Of a DNA stretch of 38,430 nucleotides, positions 9,190 through 17,148 are shown piece by piece (positions within the stretch are counted from its first letter, which is position 1; each line of letters starts with the position of its first letter). The position numbers and the translations under genes are program-made. The notes beneath the pieces are model-generated. The model was not told the origin of the DNA. It did no database searches and saw nothing but the letters and a program-made list of their open reading frames with translations. The stretch is taken from the NCBI GenBank assembly GCA_014376815.1, contig JACMQV010000184.1:1-38430 (forward strand), written 5' to 3'. The DNA is from Cryobacterium sp. GTDB taxonomy: Bacteria; Actinomycetota; Actinomycetes; Actinomycetales; Microbacteriaceae.

Positions 9190-10893
9190 CTACCGTTTCA
9201 GCTCCGGGAACTGGTCGTCCCGCCACTCGCCCGGCAGCCGCATCTTCTGCTCCGCGGCGGCGTCCTCGCGCATCCGGAGTTCGACCCGCCGGATCTTCCC
9301 GGAACTGGTCTTGGGCAACTCGTAGAATTCGACCCGCCGCACCCGCATGTAGGGCGGCAGCCCGGTGCGGGCGTGGCGCAGCACCGAGAGAGCCGTCTCC
9401 CCGGTGGCCTCCCAGCCGGCCGCCAGGGCGACGTACGCCTTCGCGATGTTCAGCCGGGTGTCGTCCGGTGCCGGCACGACGGCCGCCTCGGCCACCGCCG
9501 GGTGCTCGAGCAGCACGCTCTCAACCTCGAACGGGGAAACCTTGTAGTCGGAGGACTTGAAGATGTCGTCGGTGCGCCCGATGAAGGTGATGTAGCCGTC
9601 GGAATCCCGGCTGGCGACATCCCCGGTGTGGAAGTATCCGTCCCGGACCGCCTCGGCGGTGCGTTCGGGGTCGCCGTGGTACCCGGCCATCAGGTTGACC
9701 GCGGCGCGGGACAGGTCCAGGCAGATCTCGCCCTCCTCGGTCGCCGCGCCGGTGATCGGGTCGAGCAGGGTGATGGCCACGCCGGGCAGGGGCAGCCCCA
9801 TCGAGCCGGCCTTGAGGACCGACCCCGGCGCGTTCCCCACGATCGCCGTCGTCTCGGTCTGGCCGTAGCCGTCACGGATGGTCAGTCCCCATGCGCGTTG
9901 GATCTGCGTGATCACCTCGGGGTTCAGCGGCTCTCCCGCCGACAGGATCTCGCGCAGACCCAGGGGTTTGGCGCCCAGCTCCGACTGGATCAGCATCCGC
10001 CACACGGTCGGCGGCGCACAGAAAGTCGTGACCTTGGCGCGGTGCAGCTGCTCCGCGAGGGCGAACGGGTCGAACCGGGAATAGTTGTAGACGAAAACGG
10101 TCGCCTCGGCGATCCACGGGGAGAAGAAGCTGCTCCAGGCATGCTTGCCCCAGCCGGGCGAGCTGATCGCCAGGTGCACGTCGTCGGGGCGGAGCCCGAT
10201 CCAGTACATCGTGCTCAGGTGGCCCACCGGGTAGGAGGTCTGGGTGTGCACGACCATCTTCGGCTTGCTCGTGGTGCCGGAGGTGAAATAGATCAGGGAC
10301 GGGTCATCGGATGCCACGAGGACCGCGGACTTCTCCGGCACGACGAGGTCGGCGTCCGCGTAGTCGGCCCAGCCGGCGGTGGGGCCGCCGACGCAGATCC
10401 GGGAAAAGTCGCCCTCGACCGTGTCGAACTTGGCCGCGTCACCGTCATTGGCGATGACGTGGTCGACTCCCCCGCGCGCCACCCGGTCGGCCAGGTCATG
10501 GGCGGAGAGCACGGTAGAGGTCGGCAGGATGACCGCGCCCACCTTCATGATGGCCAGCATCAGTTCCCACAGCTCGACCTGGTTGCCCAGCATCAGCATC
10601 ACGTGGTCGCCGTGTGCGACCCCGTGCCGGGTGAGCCAGGTCGCGACCTGGTCCGACCTGGCCCGCATCTCGGCGAAGCTGACCTTCAGTTCGCGGCCGT
10701 CCTCCTCCACGATCCAGAGAGCGGTCTTGTCGTTTCCCGCGGCCATCTCGTCAAACCAGTCGGTCGCCCAGTTGAAGTGAGCACCGACATCCGGCCACTC
10801 GAACTCGGCGGCGGCGCGGGCATGACTCTCCCGGAGCAGCAGGAGCTGGTCGCGGGCGCCGCGGAAACTGGTGGTGCTCGTAGGAATACTCAC
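9190..10893 (-). CDS. AMP-dependent acyl-CoA synthetase
   Basis: This adenylate-forming enzyme activates a carboxylic acid with ATP and joins it to CoA. The P-loop-like motif YFTSGTTSKPK, the A5 motif GYGQTETTA, the A7 motif YFHTGDVASRD, the hinge GRTDDIFKSSDYKVSPFEVES and the catalytic-lysine motif PKTSSGKIRR all appear in order. It is complete at about 567 residues. The sequence style (SPGWGKHAWSSFFSPW, PPTVWRML) is that of acyl-CoA synthetases acting on short or medium-chain acids, close to the MACS/AcsM group. The start is uncertain: GGAGG lies 12 bases before the GTG at 10893, and two in-frame ATG codons at 10902 and 10905 lie immediately after it. The gene is convergent with maltokinase. 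The substrate is unknown. Confidence 0.88.
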   Translation of the reverse strand: MSIPTSTTSFRGARDQLLLLRESHARAAAEFEWPDVGAHFNWATDWFDEMAAGNDKTALWIVEEDGRELKVSFAEMRARSDQVATWLTRHGVAHGDHVMLMLGNQVELWELMLAIMKVGAVILPTSTVLSAHDLADRVARGGVDHVIANDGDAAKFDTVEGDFSRICVGGPTAGWADYADADLVVPEKSAVLVASDDPSLIYFTSGTTSKPKMVVHTQTSYPVGHLSTMYWIGLRPDDVHLAISSPGWGKHAWSSFFSPWIAEATVFVYNYSRFDPFALAEQLHRAKVTTFCAPPTVWRMLIQSELGAKPLGLREILSAGEPLNPEVITQIQRAWGLTIRDGYGQTETTAIVGNAPGSVLKAGSMGLPLPGVAITLLDPITGAATEEGEICLDLSRAAVNLMAGYHGDPERTAEAVRDGYFHTGDVASRDSDGYITFIGRTDDIFKSSDYKVSPFEVESVLLEHPAVAEAAVVPAPDDTRLNIAKAYVALAAGWEATGETALSVLRHARTGLPPYMRVRRVEFYELPKTSSGKIRRVELRMREDAAAEQKMRLPGEWRDDQFPELKR

Positions 10894-11025
10894 GGTTCCC
10901 ATCATCCTCCGGATAGATGCCCGAAACGGCATAACCCCTGAGGACGCGCACGGATCCCAGCGGAAGAAACGGGCGGCCAGCGCGCCGGCAGCATGGAACC
11001 AGACGGCCAATCATTCCCTGTGTTC

Positions 11026-12042
11026 TCAAGGCCGGCGAGCCCGGCTGGGCTGCACCCGGGGCGGCTCGCCGGGCATCTTCGGAAAGTCCGGCGGGAACGG
11101 CATCTCGCCGAGGCCGTCGGCCAGGTCCCGGTCCCACCAGCCGAGCAGGGCATCGATCGTGCCGGGGTGCGTGTCCAGGCCCGCCCACGGGTCCCCGGTG
11201 CTCCGGAGCCGTCCAGGGACGGTGGCGATCGTGAAGTCCCGGGGAGCGACGTGCTCGAGCTCCGACCAGGCGAGCGGACAGGAGACCGGCGCTTGCGGGA
11301 GGGCCCGCGGGCTGTAGGCTCCCGCCATTGTGCGGTCCCGGTTGGCCTGGTTGAAGTCCACGAACACCCGCCGGCCCCGCTCCTCCTTCCACCAGGACGT
11401 CGTGACCGTGCGCGGCAGGCGGCGCTCGAGTTCGCGGGCCGCCGCGATCACGGCATGACGCACGTCGAGGAACTCATGCGTGGGCTCGATCGGAGCGAAG
11501 ACGTGCAGCCCGCGGCTTCCGGACGTCTTCACGAACGCGGTCAGGCCGGCCTCGTGCAGGACCGCGCGAAGTTCCTGGGCGGCCGGGATGGCATCGAAGA
11601 AGTCGGTTCCGGGCTGCGGGTCGAGGTCGACCCGCAGCTGGTCGGGGTTGTCGGGGTTGCCCGCGCGGGAGGCCCAGGGGTGGAAGACGACGGTGTTCAT
11701 CTGCACCGCCCAGACGGCCGCCGCCGGTTCGTCGATCACGAGCTGCGGATGCGAGCGGCCACTGGGGTACACCACGGTCACCGACCCCACGAAGTGTGGC
11801 GCCCCCCTCGGTGGGTTCTTGGAGAAGTACTGCTCCCCGTCGATGCCGCCGGGGAAGCGCTGCAGCGAGATCGGCCGGTCCCCGTTGGCCAGGCAGAAGG
11901 CCTCGCCGACGTCGACGAGGTAGCGGGCGAGGTCGAGTTTGGTCAGCCCAAGGTCCGGCCAGAGGACTCTGTCCGGACTGGTGATGCGCACTTCACGGGT
12001 GCCGTGGGGTCCCGGCACGGGAAGGAGAACGGGGCCGACCAT
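11026..12042 (-). CDS. LigD-type polymerase domain (NHEJ primase-polymerase), stand-alone
   Basis: This is an archaeo-eukaryotic primase-fold polymerase of the LigD PolDom family, which fills gaps with ribo- or deoxynucleotides during non-homologous end joining. The three metal-binding aspartates are D139 and D141 in RVDLDP and D229 in FVDFNQANRD, almost the same numbering as the Mycobacterium tuberculosis LigD domain (137, 139, 227). The KTSGSRGLHVF nucleotide-binding segment is at 172-182. The open frame extends to 12078, but the ATG at 12042 follows a TACAGT -10 box by six bases and gives the usual 338-residue length. No nuclease or ligase domain is fused to it, and no Ku gene is present in the window, so partners must be encoded elsewhere. 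Confidence 0.92.
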   Translation of the reverse strand: MVGPVLLPVPGPHGTREVRITSPDRVLWPDLGLTKLDLARYLVDVGEAFCLANGDRPISLQRFPGGIDGEQYFSKNPPRGAPHFVGSVTVVYPSGRSHPQLVIDEPAAAVWAVQMNTVVFHPWASRAGNPDNPDQLRVDLDPQPGTDFFDAIPAAQELRAVLHEAGLTAFVKTSGSRGLHVFAPIEPTHEFLDVRHAVIAAARELERRLPRTVTTSWWKEERGRRVFVDFNQANRDRTMAGAYSPRALPQAPVSCPLAWSELEHVAPRDFTIATVPGRLRSTGDPWAGLDTHPGTIDALLGWWDRDLADGLGEMPFPPDFPKMPGEPPRVQPSRARRP

Positions 12043-12048
12043 GGCCAC

Positions 12049-12054
12049 ACTGTA
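12049..12054 (-). promoter_or_regulatory. -10 box of leaderless LigD-polymerase gene
   Basis: TACAGT on the minus strand, six bases from the ATG at 12042. It decides the start in favour of MVGPVLL. Confidence 0.55.
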
Positions 12055-12091
12055 GCCACGGCCGGCCTCCGCCGCCACGCCACGCCTGGCA

Positions 12092-12115
12092 GGTCGGTCG
12101 GTCGGTCGGTCGGTC
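12092..12115. repeat. (GGTC)6 tetranucleotide repeat
   Basis: Six perfect GGTC units lie between the malQ stop and the LigD-polymerase promoter, outside any coding region. A run like this can slip in length. It sits about 40 bases upstream of the -10 box at 12049, where a length change would alter only the distance to upstream sequence. Confidence 0.85.
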
Positions 12116-12154
12116 GAGGCGGACCCGGCCAGGCGCCTCGGGACCGCTCCGGGG

Positions 12155-14296
12155 TCAGGGCCTGATCGCCCTGACCAGGGCCGCGAACCGCGCGTTGCCG
12201 GGCAGGTCGTCGACCAGCACGGGCTCCAGGTCCGGCCCCGCCAGCGGAATCCGCCAGTTGGGGTATTCGTCGGTCGTCCCGGGCTGGTTCTGCGTTCGCC
12301 TCTCCCCGACCGCGTCCACCAGGGCGACGCCCAGGAGCAACGACGGCGTCAGCGCGGTGTACGCGTAGAGCGCCTCCACCGTCTCCTGCACCGGCAGGGC
12401 CTGACCGTCCTCGGCGTGCGGCAGCAGTCCCCGCTCGCGCACCGCGGCGAACATGGATGCCTGCTCGGCGCGGTCGGCCTCCCGCTCCTCGGCCACCGGG
12501 CGCCCGAGCAGCCCGAGCGATTCGCGCAGGGTGACGTGGTCGCCCGCGAGGTAGCCGGCCGTCGGCGGCAGGTCGTGGGTGTTCACGCTGGTCAGGCACT
12601 GCTGACGGTAGCGCTCCGGGGGCACCGGCACGCCGTTGTCCCGCTCGAACCACAGGATCGAGGTGCCGAAGATGCCGCGTTCGGCGAGGTAATCACGCAC
12701 CCAGGGCTGGAAGACGCCCAGGTCCTCCCCGATCACGATCGCCTCGGCGCGCTGGGCTTCGAGCGCCAGGATGCCGATCAGGGCCTCGTGGTCGTAGTGC
12801 ACGTAGGTGCCCTCGCCCGGGCCCCCGCCGGCCGGGATCCACCAGAGCCGGAACAGCCCCAGGATGTGGTCGATCCGGAGGCCACCGGCGTGACGCAGGA
12901 TGCTGCGGAGCATGTCCCGGTAGGCGGCGTAGCCCGACTCGGCCAGCCGGCCCGGGTGCCACGGCGGCTGGGACCAGTTCTGGCCCTGCTGGTTGAACAT
13001 GTCCGGCGGCGCACCCACTGTCATCCCCTGGGCGAGCACGTCACGCAGGGTCCACGCGTCGGATCCCGTGGCCTGCACCCCGACGGCCAGGTCGTGCATG
13101 ATGCCGATGGACATCCCGGCATCCATCGCCGCCCGCTGGGCGGTCTCCAGCTGCTCGTCGCAGAGCCACTGCAGCCAGCAGTGGAACTCGACCCGCCCGG
13201 CCAGCTCGTCCCGGTGCGCGGCGGCGAACGGGCCCCGCGGGCCCCGCGGCTCGAGTGACCACTCGGCGGCGTCCACGGGGAACCGTTCGGACAGGGCGCA
13301 CCAGAGGGCGAAGTCCGCGAGGCCCTGCCCCTGCCCGGCGCGGAAGGCCTCGAACTGCTGCGCGCGGGCCGGGCTGGGGCGCACCTGATGGATGGCTTCC
13401 AGCGCGGTCAGTTTGGCGGCGTAGGCGGAGTCCCGGTCGAGCCGGTCAGCGTTCAGGTTGGCCGGATGCTGCCGCGCGGCCAGGGCTTCCACGACCGAGC
13501 GCGCCTCGCTGGACAGGTAGGCGTATTCGGCCACGTCCTCCACCCTGATGTAGAGCGGGTGGAAGAAGCGCCGGCTGGACGGCAGGTACGGCGAAGGTTC
13601 GACCGGCGGCGCCGGTTCGGACGCGTGGAGAGGATTGACCAGCACGAAGCCGGCGCCGTACTGGGACCCGGAGATCGCGGCCAGGTCCGCCAGGTCGGCG
13701 AAGTCGCCGATCCCCCACGAGCGGGAGGAACGCACCGAGTAGAGCTGCGCCATCAGGCCCCAGTCGCGGCGCCCGGCCTGGAGCCAGTGGGTCTGGAGCC
13801 GACCCGGCGTGACAACGAGGACGGCCTCGCCCGTGCGGCCGTCGTTGTCGGCGTGGAGGGTGTGCCACCCCAGGGGAAGCCCGCGCGGCACGGCGAAAAC
13901 GAACCGGCTGGTGGGCTGGCCGTCGACGTCGCGCGTCTCCCCCGCGTCGTCCCGCTGCGGCACCTCGAAGCGGGTGCCGTCCTCGGCGACGATCCAGACC
14001 GTCGTTGCCGAGCCCTGGCGGGCGTGAACGGGCAGCTCGAATTCGGTGCCCTCGCGGATGACCACGGTCGGCGGCAGCAGGCGGCGCCACGGCGCCAGTC
14101 GCTGCTCGGCCAGGGACGAGTCGATCTCCTCGGGGGTTCCGGCGGCGACGTCCAGCGCCGTCAGCACGCCGCGGAGGGTGCGGCTGTCGATCGGGCGCTC
14201 CACGCCGTCCCAGCCGCGGAAGGAGGTGTCAACCCCGCGTAGCCGTGCCAACTCCAGCAGCGCCGCTGGAGTCCCGTCGATCTGTTCGTATCCCAT
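12155..14296 (-). CDS. malQ: 4-alpha-glucanotransferase (amylomaltase)
   Basis: MalQ (GH77) transfers alpha-1,4-glucan segments between maltooligosaccharides, releasing glucose. This 713-residue form has the roughly 150-residue N-terminal beta-rich extension common in actinobacteria. The barrel follows with WGIGDFADL, the substrate loop FNQQGQNWSQPPW, the nucleophile region RIDHILGLFRLWWIP, the acid region VIGEDLGVFQPWV and the stabiliser region SVNTHDLPP. All the family signatures are present, so it appears intact. The ATG follows a TAGAGT -10 box by six bases. Together with maltokinase it would handle maltose and maltodextrins. It ends 112 bases before the LigD-polymerase start, on the same strand, separated by the GGTC repeat. 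Confidence 0.95.
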   Translation of the reverse strand: MGYEQIDGTPAALLELARLRGVDTSFRGWDGVERPIDSRTLRGVLTALDVAAGTPEEIDSSLAEQRLAPWRRLLPPTVVIREGTEFELPVHARQGSATTVWIVAEDGTRFEVPQRDDAGETRDVDGQPTSRFVFAVPRGLPLGWHTLHADNDGRTGEAVLVVTPGRLQTHWLQAGRRDWGLMAQLYSVRSSRSWGIGDFADLADLAAISGSQYGAGFVLVNPLHASEPAPPVEPSPYLPSSRRFFHPLYIRVEDVAEYAYLSSEARSVVEALAARQHPANLNADRLDRDSAYAAKLTALEAIHQVRPSPARAQQFEAFRAGQGQGLADFALWCALSERFPVDAAEWSLEPRGPRGPFAAAHRDELAGRVEFHCWLQWLCDEQLETAQRAAMDAGMSIGIMHDLAVGVQATGSDAWTLRDVLAQGMTVGAPPDMFNQQGQNWSQPPWHPGRLAESGYAAYRDMLRSILRHAGGLRIDHILGLFRLWWIPAGGGPGEGTYVHYDHEALIGILALEAQRAEAIVIGEDLGVFQPWVRDYLAERGIFGTSILWFERDNGVPVPPERYRQQCLTSVNTHDLPPTAGYLAGDHVTLRESLGLLGRPVAEEREADRAEQASMFAAVRERGLLPHAEDGQALPVQETVEALYAYTALTPSLLLGVALVDAVGERRTQNQPGTTDEYPNWRIPLAGPDLEPVLVDDLPGNARFAALVRAIRP

Positions 14297-14302
14297 GCCC
14301 CA

Positions 14303-14308
14303 ACTCTA
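14303..14308 (-). promoter_or_regulatory. -10 box of leaderless malQ
   Basis: TAGAGT on the minus strand with a six-base gap to the ATG at 14296. Confidence 0.5.
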
Positions 14309-14317
14309 CGGGCCGGG

Positions 14318-14839
14318 CTACTGCCCGGAACGGCCCTGAACCAGCGAGAACAGCGGGCGACAGGTGGTGCAGGCTTCACCGTCTTCGCGGGCGACGGCAT
14401 CTCGCTCGCTCTGCAGTCGTTCGCGTAGTGCCCAGACGAGCAGGACCACGGCCGCAGCGGCGACCACGGGGCGAACGAATCCGTCCAGCAGCGGCACCGC
14501 CGTGCGCAGATCGGTCGAGAGCGACAGAGCAACCAGGCCGAGAACGGGCCAGCGCAGATCGCACAGAGTGGCCTCGGCGCCAATCGGCGCGTCGACGTAG
14601 CCGGAGACGATCAGGCCGACCAGCCCGGACCCCGCCACGGTGAGGAGATACCCCCACCACGCGCCGGGGAAGACGAGTGCCCCGCCGCTCACCGAGACGG
14701 TTCCCGACACGAGGGAGAGACCGACGACCGCGACCGTGGCCACGCCGGAGGCGATCAGTCGGCGCTGGCGCGACCAGGTTCGGAGTTCCCCGAACAGGGC
14801 CGGGACGCCCCTGATGCCCGTGATTGCGGTGATGCTCAT
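14318..14839 (-). CDS. Uncharacterised membrane protein with C-terminal CxxC
   Basis: This 173-residue protein has about four hydrophobic segments (roughly residues 30-48, 55-80, 95-110 and 118-135), then a charged tail ending in EACTTCRPLF, a CxxC motif near the cytoplasmic or exported C-terminus. I do not recognise a characterised family. The frame is open further upstream, but the ATG at 14839 has AGGAAG about 12 bases upstream, and the extra upstream residues are translation of promoter DNA. A CsoR-like palindrome at 14902-14917 and an AT-rich promoter precede it. The thiol pair and the operator together suggest a role in copper or reactive-sulfur handling, which is an inference only. Confidence 0.65.
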   Translation of the reverse strand: MSITAITGIRGVPALFGELRTWSRQRRLIASGVATVAVVGLSLVSGTVSVSGGALVFPGAWWGYLLTVAGSGLVGLIVSGYVDAPIGAEATLCDLRWPVLGLVALSLSTDLRTAVPLLDGFVRPVVAAAAVVLLVWALRERLQSERDAVAREDGEACTTCRPLFSLVQGRSGQ

Positions 14840-14901
14840 GCCGTGGCTGACTTCCTGGTCGATGGTGCGGCGGGAGGCCGCAGGCACACATATGTATATA
14901 T

Positions 14902-14917
14902 ATACCCTATGGGGTAT
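14902..14917. promoter_or_regulatory. CsoR/CstR-like operator 1
   Basis: ATACCCTATGGGGTAT is a 6-4-6 palindrome. On the minus strand it runs straight into TATATATATACATATG, which would supply the -10 region for the 14839 gene, so a bound repressor would block transcription. It also overlaps the end of the upstream stress-protein gene. Related sites occur at 17114 and 32545. Confidence 0.65.
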
Positions 14918-15650
14918 TTTCCCTGATGCCAAGCCCGGTCGCATCCGTCTTCGTCCTCTTCGTCCCGGCCGTCATCGCCGTGGAGAGCGGAACGGGCGGA
15001 ATGATCAGGAGCGGCGCCTGGGCCTTCTCCGCCACCCGGTTCGTCACACTGCCGAGGGGTGACTGACGACGTCGATGCGCGCCCAGGACGATCAGGTCGC
15101 AGTCTCCCGACGCCGCCCGGAGCACGATCTGCTCGGCCGCCCCGCCGATTGCACGGGCGCTGAGCGTGCGCACGCCCAGCGCGGACAGACTGCGGGCGGC
15201 GGCGGCCTGGGTCTCGCCGGTGATCCGGTCGAGCCGTGTCGCGGAGGCGCCGAACGCGGTGTCGTAGTCGAGGATCGTCAGCAGCGTCACGGACCTCAGC
15301 GCCGTTCCCAGCAGGGTCGCGGCGGCCAGGACGGCACGGTTCGCGGCGTCGGAGCCATCGATGCCGGCCAGGATCCGGATCCGGCCGGTCGGCGCCACCC
15401 CGGAAGCCGCCGCCCCGGCCTCCTCCGCTGTGCCCACCGTCGCCTCGGACACCGTTCTCTCCGCTGCCGGAGCCGGGGCTTGCCGCTCGAGGTAGGCCCC
15501 CAGGCCGGCCAGGGCGATCGCGAATGGGCCCGTGGCGACGCCGAGCACGAGCCAGATGACGACGTCGTGGCCGCGCCGGATCATCACCAGCGCGACCCCC
15601 AGGCCGACCAGGACCCACCCGGCCAGCACCAACACCATGACCTGCCACAT
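14907..15650 (-). CDS. Membrane-anchored universal stress protein
   Basis: The first 50 residues form two hydrophobic helices (MWQVMVLVLAGW and the VVIWLVLGVATGPFAIALAG region). A linker and a universal stress protein (UspA) domain follow from about residue 88. The domain starts IRILAGIDGSDAANRA, and the nucleotide-binding signature lies in VLGAHRRRQSPLGSV, near residues 196-210. This combination tethers a Usp domain to the membrane. Its ligand is probably ATP or another adenosine nucleotide, given the GxxG-type motif. The stop codon falls inside the operator of the following gene, which is on the same strand. The start lacks a clear ribosome-binding site, and an internal ATG four codons later is possible. 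Confidence 0.75.
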   Translation of the reverse strand: MWQVMVLVLAGWVLVGLGVALVMIRRGHDVVIWLVLGVATGPFAIALAGLGAYLERQAPAPAAERTVSEATVGTAEEAGAAASGVAPTGRIRILAGIDGSDAANRAVLAAATLLGTALRSVTLLTILDYDTAFGASATRLDRITGETQAAAARSLSALGVRTLSARAIGGAAEQIVLRAASGDCDLIVLGAHRRRQSPLGSVTNRVAEKAQAPLLIIPPVPLSTAMTAGTKRTKTDATGLGIRENTP

Positions 15651-15710
15651 GCCGCCAGCATCGGCGGCCCGCGTCGAACCCGCAAGGGCTGAATGGTCAC
15701 CTGCCCCGAG

Positions 15711-16448
15711 TCAGGTCTCTGCGGCGAACCGTTCGACGAAGGCCTTCAGCAGGGTAGCCGGCTCGGTGACGACGGATGCGTCGATGGCCGCGATGACCTT
15801 GTCCATCCCGTTGGGGTCGAAGTAGCCGTGCTCACGGTAGATGCGGATGCGCGTCAGGATGCCCGCATTGGTCAGTTCCGGATGGAACTGGGTGGCGTAC
15901 ACGTTGCGTCCCACCCGGAATGCCTGCACCGGGCAGCTCCGGCCGGTCGCGAGCAGCACGGCGCCGGCCGGCAGGACCGCACACGCCTCCTTGTGACCGA
16001 CGAACGCCTCGAAGCTCGGTACGAGCCGGGCGAACAGCGGGTCGGTCGCCCCGTCGTCCGTGAGCGAGATCACCGTCGGCCCCGCCTCCTCCGCCCACTC
16101 GTCGTTGAGCGTGCCCTTCAGGTGGCTCGTGAGCAGGCCGATGCCGTAGCAGGCGCCGAGGAACGGGAAATCCTCGGCCAGCACCCGGTCGAGCAGGGCC
16201 CCGAGCTCGCGCTCGATCCGGCGCTGCACGGCGCTCTTCGTCTCCGCCGGGTCGCTCGCGTTGAACGGGCTGCCCCCGACAATGATCCCCGAATAGTCCG
16301 ACAGCACGATCGGCGGCATCGGGCCCGCCTCGAGCCGTACCCGCTGGAGCTGGTCGGGGGCCAGCCCCCCGGCCTCGAGAAAACCGGCGTACTCGTCATC
16401 GGCGGCCTCATCCTCGGGACGCGTGGCCAGCAGCAGAAAGGGTTTCAC
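15711..16448 (-). CDS. Class I glutamine amidotransferase (GMP-synthase-like)
   Basis: The 245-residue protein has the GATase1 triad. The nucleophile is C100 in FLGACYGIGLL, and the His and Glu are H189 and E191 in ATQFHPE. The strand IIVGGSPFN near residue 55 is also typical. It would hydrolyse glutamine or a gamma-glutamyl compound. There is no synthetase domain, so it belongs with stand-alone GuaA-like amidotransferases whose acceptors are often unknown. The start is a GTG placed six bases after a TACGAT -10 box, pointing to a leaderless transcript. The universal stress protein gene lies 60 bases downstream on the same strand. Confidence 0.85.
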   Translation of the reverse strand: MKPFLLLATRPEDEAADDEYAGFLEAGGLAPDQLQRVRLEAGPMPPIVLSDYSGIIVGGSPFNASDPAETKSAVQRRIERELGALLDRVLAEDFPFLGACYGIGLLTSHLKGTLNDEWAEEAGPTVISLTDDGATDPLFARLVPSFEAFVGHKEACAVLPAGAVLLATGRSCPVQAFRVGRNVYATQFHPELTNAGILTRIRIYREHGYFDPNGMDKVIAAIDASVVTEPATLLKAFVERFAAET

Positions 16449-16452
16449 AGCA

Positions 16453-16540
16453 TCATCGTAGCGTCGCGCTGGCCGGGCTCAGCGGCAGCCGGATCGTGAT
16501 CGTGGCGCCGGACTGTCCGGCTTCTGCGTGACGGGTTCTG
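16453..16540 (-). pseudogene. Possible histidine-kinase C-terminal remnant
   Basis: On the minus strand, between the rhodanese stop and the amidotransferase start, a short frame reads GQSGATITIRLPL and ends in TGA at 16453-16455. This resembles the last strand (GxGATFTVRLPL) of a histidine-kinase ATPase domain. No N-box, G-box or upstream kinase sequence is present, so at most the last 20-25 residues survive. The match is short and could be chance. Confidence 0.3.
16455..16460 (-). promoter_or_regulatory. -10 box of leaderless amidotransferase
   Basis: TACGAT on the minus strand, six bases before the GTG start at 16448. Confidence 0.5.
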
Positions 16541-16554
16541 CTTCTACCGGGCGG

Positions 16555-16929
16555 TCATGGGGTGGTCACGACTTCGAGGCCCGTTGACGCTGCGGCGGCG
16601 GAGATGCCGCCGGCATCCGTGACCGACGTGTACCCCAGCTCGGCCAGGCGGGCCGTGGCCACAGAGGAGCGATTGCCCGACTGGCAGTAGACGAGATAGT
16701 CGCCGTCGGTCGGCAGCGCGGCCATCCGACTGTCGAAGTCAGACGACTGGACGTCGATATTGATCGCCCCCTCCAGGTGGCCGGAGGCGTACTCCCCCGG
16801 GGTGCGCACGTCGATCACGACGGTGTCGGCGGAGAGCGATGCCGGTGGAGCCGCCGGCGCGGCGGAACAAGCGCTCAGGCCGAACAGGGCGGCGGACGCC
16901 AGGGCCAGGGACGCGAGAAAGGTCTTCAT
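16555..16929 (-). CDS. Exported rhodanese-like lipoprotein
   Basis: This is a single-domain sulfurtransferase of 124 residues, starting with a lipoprotein signal peptide (MKTFLASLALASAALFGLSAC). The lipobox LSAC would place C21 at the mature N-terminus, so the protein should be anchored to the outer face of the membrane. The rhodanese fold follows with VIDVRTPGEYASGHLEGAINI and the active-site loop YCQSGNRS, whose C82 carries the persulfide. The frame is open upstream, but the extra residues overlap the small cysteine-rich gene, so the lipoprotein ATG is preferred. It lies 31 bases after the 38-codon gene, and both are behind the CsoR-like operator at 17114. That context fits handling of sulfane sulfur or persulfide. 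Confidence 0.88.
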   Translation of the reverse strand: MKTFLASLALASAALFGLSACSAAPAAPPASLSADTVVIDVRTPGEYASGHLEGAINIDVQSSDFDSRMAALPTDGDYLVYCQSGNRSSVATARLAELGYTSVTDAGGISAAAASTGLEVVTTP

Positions 16930-16960
16930 GACTGAAGCGCTTCGCTGTCGGTGGCCGAGA

Positions 16961-17077
16961 CTAGCTGCAGGTGCAACGCTGCTCGACGGCAACGTCGGCC
17001 ATGACGCTGTCGACGTGCTCGCCGCAACCCGTCCAGGTGATCTTGTTGCAACGGTTGCACCGGATGGGACTGCACAT
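16961..17077 (-). CDS. Small cysteine-rich protein (38 residues)
   Basis: A complete small gene reads MCSPIRCNRCNKITWTGCGE and continues to end in QRCTCS and TAG. It has six cysteines (C2, C7, C10, C18, C35, C37), and CNRC and CTC could form a metal site. The ribosome-binding site AAGGAGT sits five bases before the ATG and is one of the best in the window. The gene starts 36 bases downstream of a CsoR-like operator and a TATACT -10 element, and ends 31 bases before the rhodanese gene, so the two look like one operon. I recall similar short proteins annotated as hypothetical in actinobacteria but know no function. Zinc or copper binding, or thiol chemistry, is inferred. Confidence 0.75.
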   Translation of the reverse strand: MCSPIRCNRCNKITWTGCGEHVDSVMADVAVEQRCTCS

Positions 17078-17113
17078 GGGTTACTCCTTCAGTGATCCAA
17101 CGGAAACCCCAGT

Positions 17114-17129
17114 ATACCCCCTAGGGTAT
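17114..17129. promoter_or_regulatory. CsoR/CstR-like operator 2
   Basis: ATACCCCCTAGGGTAT is a 6-4-6 palindrome with the same half-sites as 14902-14917. On the minus strand its end merges with TATACT, the likely -10 box for the 38-codon gene and rhodanese. Copper- or persulfide-sensing CsoR-family repressors bind sites of this type. Confidence 0.7.
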
Positions 17130-17148
17130 CCATTTTCTCACCTGAGGC

